Assembly (NCBI GenBank): GCA_002964805.2
Contig: PUDQ02000026.1
Coordinates: 1 to 41,816, forward strand
DNA length: 41,816 bases
Source: Trametes villosa
Taxonomy: Eukaryota; Basidiomycota; Agaricomycetes; Polyporales; Polyporaceae
Direction: 5' to 3'
A model generated the notes under the pieces. That model was not told the DNA's origin. It did not search any database and was given only the letters and a program-made list of their open reading frames with translations. Shown here one piece after another: positions 8,764-17,993 of this stretch. The translations under genes were made by a program, and so were the position numbers. Each line of letters begins with the position of its first letter. Within the stretch, counting starts at the first letter, position 1.

Positions 8764-9147
8764 GAGACTACTTTATAAACAGCAGTTTACTGGTCTTTTG
8801 CTTGTTTTCATTAGACATTGATGGTTCAAAGGGACAGAGGGGTGTTGTATCACAATTACACCCCTAGATACTTTCCAGACCTAAGCAGGGTCTAATGATC
8901 ATAGTGATCAGTTCAAATTGACTGTACACTGCTGTACAGGCTGAGTAAGTGATTTATGTGTCCTTCTAATGAAGTATTATAGAGGACATGAAGGTTATTA
9001 ATACATGTCAACACCCTCATATTGTAGAGCTCAAGAGGACCTTCCTAACAGTATACAGCACATGTCATTTGAAGCTGAACTGGAGGAGCAGTGGCTAAAA
9101 GAACCAGAGCAGGAGGAAAAATATGAGCTGTGGCTGAGAACAAATAA

Positions 9148-9205
9148 GTACGAAGCGGGAGGCACAACAACGCAAATCCGCGTCAGCGTGCCTCCCGCTT
9201 TGTAT
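9148..9205. repeat. Nested hairpin in the left arm of FB1
   Basis: An 18-bp stem (9148-9165 with 9188-9205) whose only two mismatches are G:T pairs, around a 22-nt loop containing ACGCAAATCCGC. It sits at the same place in the left arm as the hairpin at 13478-13557 in the right arm, but the stem tip sequence is different. Confidence 0.8.
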
Positions 9206-10663
9206 CTGTTTGGCTCCCAATACAAATGACTTCATATCCGGTTACCAAATAGTCCCAATATCATGAGTTATATGTCATCAGAAAGCTATGAATGAGTAGA
9301 TTCCAATGGTGTACAAACTGGGAAGTGATAATTACCATAGCACTCATAAACAGGGCAACAAATTCCCATTAGTGCCACAATTCAGCCACATTTGGCGTCT
9401 TGGGCTTGTATCTTTGTACAATGTGCATAAAACCCCAGAGTATCATATACTACTGGATTCAGATCTTCAATTCCTACTCAATGGGATGTCCCGTACATTG
9501 AAAAAGCAGCACATGCTCCAAAAATTCTTGAACTATGCTCAAAATTGCAGCAGTGTTCCACTATCATTAGTTTGCCTTGTGTGCTCAGTGTGCTGCAATA
9601 GCCTAGTCAAAGAAATGCCTCCTGTGGTGTGCTAGGCAGAGAAGTGTTGGGCAATGGCTTTTTAATAAATGTAAGCTGGGGCTTTGTTCAGCTTACAACC
9701 TAAATTCCCTTGTATCTCCAACCCTGGTCATCCAAATCTAATGGAACAAGTCATTGGGCCATTGGATATCTATCCAGTGGAGAATGATATATGTACCAAA
9801 CATAGTCACAGGCCTTGAAACCATGAAACCTGTTTGATCACCCCCTATACAGATCAAGTGAATGTGTCAAACCCTTGCTAACATGATGATTAAGTAGTCT
9901 TCAGATGAAACATTTGCGAGAATGTCCCTGTATCATAATCCTAAGCTGCCACTAATTGTAGAGATAGTAAAACACTCTTGTATCTGCTTATCTACCTAAG
10001 TGACTATCCAATTGTCAATCTTTTGGAATTTGGATGTAATTTGGATGTGGAGCGGCTGATTTTATTAGCTGCATTGAATATATATTACAACACAGGCTGT
10101 TTGCTATATTGAGTAAATGGCACCAGTTCTGTTGGGCTGTTTCTGCCGATACTCATGCTAGTAGGATGACTTCACAAATCGAATCATCACCATGATAAAA
10201 GAGAAAGTAGCCTCAATCATTATTATAGGAGGCTTTAGGCAGTATCTGCACAGAAACTCGAGCTTTATGACGTCAATTCAAATTTGCAATTATCGTTCTG
10301 TTGGTGAAGAATGAGATGGCTTATATAGATGCTCTCAGAACACACAATCATCCAAATTTCTTAACTTCTCTTAATATATGGAGATGTGATCAGTAGAGCC
10401 AGTCCTTCTATCAGGATTCCCTGTCATCAGGAAGCAATACTGAGAAATTTCTTCAATCAGATACAGAAACTCACATTGGTTGCTAGCAATCCTGCAGGGG
10501 CTACCCTCCAATAAGACAACTGTCGCAAAGTGACATGTATGCTGACTTGATCAGTGTAGTACCTTGTGTACATTGCTTGCCCTATCCATAGGACAGTCAG
10601 CATGCCCAGTGGACCTTACAAGATAGCTTTGGGTCTTACTAAAACCAGCAAACAGGCAGGTAA

Positions 10664-11386
10664 TGTTAGGGCCGTGCGGGCTTTAAATCCGGAACCGGTC
10701 GGAGTTGACAGCTCCGAAGCGCGGGAAAGCGGAGCTCTGAACTCCAAAGGCGCGGGAAAGCGGACCTGGGCTTCGGAGGTCGGACTTGTCGGACGTAGCG
10801 GAGCGGAGGTCCGAACGGAGGCCCACACAAGGGAGGACTTCAGCGAAGCTATTAGCAACGCCAGAGACCCTTGCCACTTGTCCTCAGATTTCGGAGGTGG
10901 ACAGGTCCGATGTCCGGAGGTCCGACGCCGGAATGTCGGACTTACCGGACTAGGAAGGTCGGAGCTACCGGATGACGAGCGGAGGAAGCGGAAGAGATAG
11001 ATTCAGAGGGGAGTAGAACGAGTGTATGGTCAACGAGATATCCGAACTGAGTAGCTACAACATACCAGCTACGTATATATAGACTACGAGCTAATTGTTA
11101 TGCCACAACAATAAGAGCGGACTAATAAGGAAGGTAGAAAGCGGAATAAGGTTGGAAGTCGGGGAAGACAATAAGACTATTGTTCTAATCGGAATAGAAG
11201 CGGAAAAGCGGAGTAAGTAAGTCCGAAAGTCGGACAAGCGGAGTTGAAGTCCGATAAGTGTGGAGTAAGCGGAGTTAAGTCCGATAAGAGCGGACTTGGC
11301 GGACCAAAAGTGGAGTAAAAGCGGACCAAAAGCGGAGCAAAGCGGAGTTGAGTCCGCAGGTGTCGGAGGTCGCACGGGGCGTAACA
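10664..11386. repeat. Solo LTR inside the left arm of FB1
   Basis: 723 bp bounded by TGTTAGGGCCGTGCG and, at the other end, the complement of TGTTACGCCCCGTGCG. TG...CA termini, a TATA-like stretch at about 11070-11080 and very dense CGGA/TCCG motifs that are absent from the surrounding AT-rich arm. The flanks ggtaa and tgtaa match at four of five bases, as expected for a slightly decayed 5-bp target duplication. The right arm of FB1 has no counterpart, so it inserted after the palindrome formed. Confidence 0.7.
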
Positions 11387-11463
11387 TGTAAAATTGATAC
11401 ATCATTTTGAGTGAATCTTGAATCCAGACATATGGAGGTACTTTAAGGCCTTGTGTTAAATTC

Positions 11464-11738
11464 ACACAATGCAATGCTTCATATCAGTTATTCAGTGAAC
11501 AAAAAGGTGTTTATATATGATTTAAATCCTTTACAATGCCTCATCAATCAGACCTGCCAGTATTGGCCCTCATCCCCCAAGTTTAGATCTCCACATCATG
11601 AGGGTATTGATGCTCATTAACTTGGGGAAAGAGGGCCAATACTGGCAGGTCTGATTGATGAGGCATTGTAAAGGATTTAAATCATATATAAACACCTTTT
11701 TGTTCACTGAATAACTGATATGAAGCATTGCATTGTGT
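11464..11738. repeat. Near-perfect inner palindrome at the centre of FB1
   Basis: 11464-11571 is, as far as I can read, the exact reverse complement of 11631-11738 (108 bp), while the flanking arm sequence differs at roughly one base in five. The stem continues less perfectly to 11583/11619 around the loop. The jump in identity suggests recent arm-to-arm correction near the tip. Confidence 0.85.
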
Positions 11739-13477
11739 GGCTGTCACAAAGGTACCTCCATGTGTCAAAATTCAAGATTTACTGGCCACACCAATGTTGA
11801 TTAAAATCTGCCTACCCTTTGTATATAGTCAGGCCAAAAGACATTTGCTAACCAGGACTAGAAGCGCTCAATATCTTACACATTGGGAAAAGCAATATAC
11901 CTAGGACATTGCCTCAATTCAGTAAATACACTCCTGGAGGACAAATTTTCTCGGTAGCCTAGGACTGCTCACAGATTGGAATAAGAGAAGTACAATATCT
12001 GTATGCAGTTTCAATGGTGTTCTGGATACCTTTATGTGGGACCCAGAAAGCTTAGATAGGGCGCCAAGAATATAATCTCTCAGCGGTTCAGAATAGCGCC
12101 CAAAGGTACCATTTTGGTGACCCTGAGAAATCCAAAGAATGACTGTCTTTCTGGAGACCCGGGAAAATCTATATTTGGGATGGTTTCTGGGTCACAAAAA
12201 ACATCGCTTTCTGGATTCCATTCTATGGCCCGCAGATATCCATTTTTAGGAGTGTCGCCTACTGTTTTAGAATTGTTGGCGATTCATTTGATCTTTCATA
12301 TCAGATTGAAGATGTATTTCAGCCTTGCTTACTATTAATTGAACACCCTAGCATAGAAGGGCTGGCCTCACTGACTATATCTCCAGATGTTTGAACACTA
12401 ATATTGCTCTTCAGCTTTCTGGAAGATTGTGTGCTCTAGTTATATCAGCTAGGATGTTCACCATTGAGTTGCAATTGATTTTATGTCAGAGTTACGGTCT
12501 GTGTACCAGTGATGATTGAAGCTTTTTATGATCACTTGACCTACTTTCTTGCTCATTATGCTGGCTTATTCAACCTATCCTGCTAGTAGTTCAAGACCCT
12601 AAAAATTGATTAGTAGAACAGCCTAACAAAACTGGAAACATACCCCATATAGCAAACAGCTTAAGTTGTGAAATACATCAGGTGCAGCCAGTAAGATCAG
12701 CAGTTATATACCTTAGTAATTGACAGTCTACTATCAGAGAGTTATTGACTTGGTTTGCCATCTCTACCATTGGTAGTAGCATGTTCATTGGCTACTTCAG
12801 TGCAGGGGCATTGTTGTATGTATTTCATCCACTGTAATTCTGAATCAGCATATCAACAAGGGTTTTGTATAGGAGGTGACCCAACACTACTCATAGTTTT
12901 AAGGCCTGTGACCAAGTGTGGGATATTCAGTGTTCACCATTAGATGGATTTTGGCTTTGTTTGTTCTCAGCCCCAGCTAACAATGATGTCCCTCCTTTCT
13001 TCTTGATTTAATACATGGAATAGAAAGTGACAACTCATAACTTGTCTGTTCAGCACACCTCAGAAGGTATGTCATTGGCTGAGTGGTCTGAACTGTTGTA
13101 TCATACCGAAAACTGTCTACAAATCGATTATACTATACACTGCTGCCATTTTGAGCATCACTTGGGCATTTATGCAGTCTATGCTCACATCCTGGGTACA
13201 TGATTAGGACCACCGGGTAGGGACTAAAAAGCTAAATCTAATGGTATATAGTACTGTGGGGGTTTGTGCACATTATGCCAAGATATAATCCCCAGAAGCG
13301 GAATGTGGCTGAATTGTGGCACTAATGGGGAATTGAAGTTCTAACCATGACTGCTATAGTAGTAATTGCATGATCATTTGTACACCATTGGATTCTACTT
13401 ACTCATAGCTTTCTGAGGACATATGATACATGATAATTGGACTATCCAGTAGCCCAAAGTGAAAGCATTTGTGTGAA

Positions 13478-13557
13478 GAGCCAAACAAGACCAAAGCTGA
13501 TGGCAGAGAACGCAGAATCCGCATTCCCTGCCATCAGCTTTGGCTTTGTTTGTTCTC
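13478..13557. repeat. Nested hairpin in the right arm of FB1
   Basis: A stem of about 29 bp (13478-13506 with 13528-13557) around a 21-nt loop containing ACGCAGAATCCGC. The basal part (GAGCCAAACAAGA) is shared with the left-arm hairpin. The tip stem (CCAAAGCTGATGGCAG) is not, although the loop core is. Confidence 0.8.
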
Positions 13558-14127
13558 AGCCACAGCTCACATTATTCCCCCCTCCTCCAATTCTGTTGGC
13601 CACTGCTCCTCCAGTTCTACTTCAAATGACATGTGTCATATACTGTTAGGAAGGTGCTCTTGAGATCTACAATATGGAGGTATTAATATGTATCAATGAC
13701 CATCATGTCCTCTATAATACTTCAATAGAAGGACACATAAGTCACTTACTCAGCCTGTACAGCAGTATACAGTCAATTCACATTGATTACTAGATGCTCA
13801 TTAGACCATGCTTAGGTTTGGAAAGTATCTATGGGTGAAGTTCTGATACAATCACCCCCTTATCCCTCTAAACCTCTTATGTCTTACTTACACAAGCAAA
13901 AACCAGTAAATTACTGCTTACACAGTAGTCTTCTTGGTGAATGGTGTATATCTTTGCTCTATAATACACCCAGGGTCAAGGGCTATCTGATTTAATTGTT
14001 TTTGTGGCTGTGCTAAAGCAGTTTCACTATATTTTGAAGCAAGGCTCTTAGAGCCTCTTCTACCCACACAATAAGCTCCCAAGCACAAGATATGGCTAAG
14101 TCCATTTGGCGTGAGTATAAGTCACTG

Positions 14128-16915
14128 GGATGGACTTCTACTGGTGCCCAAGGGCCTTGGCCAGATTTTGCTGCAAAATGAGTGCTTGTTGGCATTGTTT
14201 TGGCCACAGGTTGTTCAATTCCCGTTCAAACTGCAAATGAAGTATACTATAAAAAAGGCACCTTTGAAGGCTGTGTAATGGCAGTATGCAACACTGACCT
14301 GAGTTATTACCACTCCTATTATCTGGCAACAGATCACTTGTAAGCACCCAGTGAGAACCATGGTGGGCAATGTGTTGCCCATACCTCCTCTAATTTATAT
14401 CTGATATGCATGTGCCATATACCACTATGAAGACACTTAGAAGCTGTATCTGATCAGGGTACATTCTCTCTGCTTAAGCCCTTGGTGCTCTGTTTTCATG
14501 CAAACTCTTATTTGTTATTATTCAAAGGGCAGCAAGAGAGGCATTGACTGTGATACTGAGTTGTATAGACCTCAGTAGATGTCAAAGTACAGTGTAAGTT
14601 ATTGGTGTAGTTACCAGTCAAGCTGTTGTAGTATGCCACACCTCAGTGTTGGTGGTGAAGAGTGACTACCTGATCTCAGCATGGGATAATGTTATAGCAC
14701 TATCATTCCCAATTGCACAAGGTATAATCAATGTGTCTGACCCCATAGGAGCATTGTTAGCATACCCCGTGGCTTTAAACAGTAGAGGGGAGCGTGATGG
14801 CCCATGCTGTGTCACTTAGGGTTACACAGGCACCCAGCAGTGAGCATTAGAGCAAGGCTGGCAAGCAGTTAGAGTGGCTGTGTTCATGATCTAGCGTCTA
14901 ACCCTAAAGTTTCTAATGTGTTGTGACCCTAACCCTATGTTTGTATGTGGAAGTTGTATGTGGCGCTTATTTCAGATCTAATGATTTGTTAGCTGGGATT
15001 GAAAATATTTTCCCGCAGAGTCGACTTTCCGTGACGCGAACTAGCTGGGGCTCAATCCATAAGAAATGATTTCTTTGTTCCTCATCAATCGTAATGGGTG
15101 CGCACGTCATTTGTCAGCTTGAACAGCCACCGCTTTGTGTTCGTTGGTTTGATTGGATAAGTATTAGATCTGGCAATCAATTAGGGCCACTACAATGACA
15201 GGGAGCTTACCTTTACGCAGCAAAATCGCCCAGCACAAGGTGGGGATGTCGACGTCCAGCCAAGTCCACGCCACGGAGACTGCCAGCATAAGCTCACGCC
15301 GCATCATCATGACGTGAATCTGAATGAGCTTAGAGCGCTGCTGCTGGAAGTTGACCGCACCCCAGACCTGGGCAAGCTTGGAGCCATAAAGAGGAGTGAA
15401 CTGCGAAGACTTGCCTGAGTCATGGATGACACGGTAGATGTCCTAAGAGGCGGTCGGCTGAGCAGCAGTGAGTGAGGTATGATCCTTCTCTAGGGCTGCC
15501 AAACTGCGGTCCACAGACTTCATGAAGTTCCTCAGAACATCACGGGTAATGTGCTTGAAGAACGGCAAGGCAGTGGCTAATATATTAATGAGCACTTGAA
15601 CTCAAAGATAGTTATTGGAATTAATCTGGACTCACTGTCCACAGCATTTGAGCTGCTTCCACCGGCCAGGGTGAGAGCTTGCATGGGTTGGGCTAGTACC
15701 TCTGCATAGCATGAATATATGAGTGAGCAGAAATGAATTAGCAATATCCACGCTACCTTGTTCAACATCAATATCCATAAAGTCGTCTTCTGCACGTCAG
15801 ATAAGCAAGGCAATCCTGGTAAGGAAGGGCAAGCACATACCGGCATCCGAGTCATCATTTGGCTCAGGATCTCCATGAGGTGCAGCCTGCCACACCTTTA
15901 TGATTGATGAGGAACGAAGAAATCGTTTCTTATGGGGTGAGCTCCCAGCCAAAATGTGTGACGCCAAGTTGACCCCGTGGGAGAATATTTTCAATATCAG
16001 CTAACAAATCATTATATCTGAAATAGGCGCCAGATAGAACTTCCACATACAAACCTGGGGTTAGGGTCACAATCCATTAGAAACTCTAGGGTTAGAGACT
16101 AGATCATGCACACAGCCACTCTGACCCCTTGCTAGCCTTGCTCCAATGCTCTATGGTGGGCGCCTGTGTAACCCTAGGTGGCACAGCATGGGCAGTCACT
16201 CTGCCAAACACTATTCAAAGCAGCAAAGGGCGCTAACAATGCTTCTATGAGGGCCATACACACTGCTTATACCTTGAAAGTAGGATAGTGATAGTATGCA
16301 AAATCACACTATGTTAACCTATGTTGCCCTTTATTGCAGCCATACTTCATTGATGTACACTGTCAGCCAAGTGCAAGTCTTCAGTAGGCATGTCTGCATG
16401 CCTCAGTACACAGACCTAGTGTAGGCACCTAAGTGCAAGTGCCTCACTGAGTCATAGTTTGTTGCCATAATCTTGACAACTTAGTATTAAGAGTAATCTC
16501 TCTTTAGATGTCACAGGCCCCTATTACATGATGAACAGCCTGGCCTAATCATGGAGCATCAAGGGGTTAGTCTAAGGCACTGTACCCTCATACAGTGGAG
16601 CTCTAGAGGAGCTTTATAAGGGTATATAATGCATGCAATTTAGATATACACCGGAGGAGGAATAAGCAAAACAGTGGCCACCATGGCTTTCAATAGATAC
16701 TGTCAAACAGTATTTTTCTGGATGCTGTGCATTGCCATATGCAATGTCATGGTTTCTCAGCACCATTGGATAGCCCTCAGAAATTCCTTCCTAACAGTAT
16801 TCACCACTTGTGATTTGGATATACAATGAGCACACTATGGTAGAAATACCGCAAAAAGAGCCCATTTTTCAAGAAGATTTGGCCAAGGCCCATGGGCGCT
16901 GGTAGAAGTCCATCC
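14128..16915. mobile_element. FB2: 2.8-kb foldback element with a coding loop
   Basis: The left arm (14128 to about 15090) is the reverse complement of the right arm (about 15902-16915). Clear pairs: GGATGGACTTCTACTGG (14128) with the complement of 16899-16915; 14355-14430 with about 16610-16690; 14925-15090 with about 15902-16070. The arms are about 1 kb each and diverged. The 0.8-kb loop is GC-richer and holds a spliced pseudogene on the minus strand whose first exon runs into the right arm. FB2 shares the 15-mer CCTTCCTAACAGTAT with FB1 (16786-16800 and 9040-9054), hinting at a related family. Short CCCTAA motifs occur in the arms (14925-14937). Confidence 0.75.
15211..15994 (-). pseudogene. 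Spliced ORF in the FB2 loop, unknown family
   Basis: Exons on the minus strand: about 15994-15841, 15789-15757, 15701-15636 and 15576-15211, separated by introns of 51, 55 and 59 bp, all GT-AG and all phase-consistent. The product reads ...AAPHGDPEPNDDSDAEDDF, MDIDVEQ, ALPFFKHITRDVLRNFMKSV, then after one in-frame TAG (15443-15445, from CAG by one transition) YRVIHDSGKSSQFTPLYG and WGAVNFQQQRSKLIQIHVMM. The acidic N-terminal and helical C-terminal parts give no name I can support; it may be the C-terminal or accessory part of an element-encoded protein. There is no clear ATG; the frame begins inside the inverted repeat. The single stop and missing ends make it a pseudogene here. Confidence 0.5.
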
Positions 16916-17165
16916 TGTAGTGAGAGGTCTCAGTCGTGGTGGAGAAAGACCGTATTGCTCTCTATCTACCTGTAGTGAGAGGTCTAAATGTACAATGTCA
17001 GTGAATGTACAAGAAACAGAACAGAGGCCACGCAGGCTCACCTCAGTCGTGGTGGAGAAAGACTGAGGTGTGAAGGTGCCCGCGCGGCACGGAAATGCGG
17101 CGCGTTGCGGTCACGTGAGGCGCGTCGCGTAAGTAAGCGCCTGCTCGCGGTCGCCCTCCACAACA
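16916..17165 (-). repeat. 3' LTR of the Copia element
   Basis: On the minus strand, a purine tract (complement of 17166-17181, ending CGAGGGGGAG) is followed at 17165 by TGTTGTGGAGGGCGACC. The end is CTCACTACA at 16916, or alternatively the same motif at 16971. The LTR contains two copies of a 20-bp motif (from 16931 and 17042), the second in a perfect GACTGAGG/CCTCAGTC hairpin. Its outer end directly abuts FB2. Confidence 0.6.
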
Positions 17166-17993
17166 CTCCCCCTCGACCGTGACACCGTATAGTACAAGTA
17201 AAGTATAGGTATTGTAGCGATTATCATATGTTATGTATTATCTGTTGTTTTTGTATGTATCATCAGTGTCCGTGTCCGATTGTCCAAGTCCGAGTGTCCG
17301 AGCGCCATATCACTAGAGTTAGTTTACACACGATCAAGTCCGAGCCTCTCGACATACCCCTTCAGAATAGCCGGCCACAACAACTTCGTAAGCGTGTCCG
17401 CGGGGTTCACCTTCCCCGGAATGCGCTCAATAGACAGCTCCTTGTCCCGCACCGCGTCCCGCAGCCAGTACTCGCGTACGCGTAGGTCGCGCTGAAGTTC
17501 GCAGATCGCGTGGCCAGCGACTCTGCGCCCATGCTGTCGACGTGAATGACCATCGGTCTTGCAGCTAGGAGGTAGACGTCGTCAAGGAATTTGAACAGCC
17601 ACAGCGCGGTTTGACCGGCATGCACCGCGGCGATGTATTCTGCCTCCGTCGACCAGAGTGTGACCAAGTCTTGGTGTTGCAAACTCCAGGTGACCGGTCC
17701 TCCCGCCATCACCGCGATGTGGCCGTGTGTTGACCAAGCCGTGTCCACGCAGTCCGCATACGAAGAGTCCGAGTAGATCATCGGCTGCAGCGTGGATCCC
17801 GGATGTGTCGCATCGTAGTACGTGATCCCGTGGTCCAGCGTCCCCTTGACATAGCGAAAGACTCGCTTCAAGGCCGTCCAGTGTGGGTATCCAGGCTTCG
17901 CCATGACGCGGCTGAGGAATTGGACGGCGTACAACAGGTCCGGCCTTGTTGCCACAGCGAGGTACATCAACACTCCCAGGCCCTCACGGAAGG

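Larger units (their letters stand above)
8764..13930. mobile_element. FB1: 5.2-kb foldback element (diverged giant palindrome)
   Basis: The left arm (8764-11583) is the reverse complement of the right arm (11619-13930), centred on about 11601 with a 35-nt loop. Pairs seen: AGACTACTTTATAAACAG (8765) with the complement of 13912-13929; the 8830-9420 block with 13290-13870; 9780-9850 with about 12870-12950; 10100-10140 with about 12620-12660; and a nearly perfect 108-bp stem (11464-11571 with 11631-11738). The arms are otherwise roughly 70-85% similar by eye. The left arm is longer mainly because of a solo LTR at 10664-11386. The element is AT-rich with no recognisable protein. It abuts a truncated gene exon at 8760, consistent with insertion. 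No clear target duplication was found. Confidence 0.8.

Noticed and set aside
9005..9640. ORFs of 60-110 codons in FB1
   Set aside because: They sit within the inverted repeat, are not preserved in the matching arm, and carry no recognisable sequence.
10566..11000. 144-codon ORF on the plus strand
   Set aside because: It lies mostly in the CGGA-rich solo LTR at 10664-11386 and spans the insertion boundary; composition explains the open frame.
8764..16915. CRISPR-like array or satellite
   Set aside because: The repeats here are inverted arms with nested hairpins, not regularly spaced direct repeats, and the host is a fungus.
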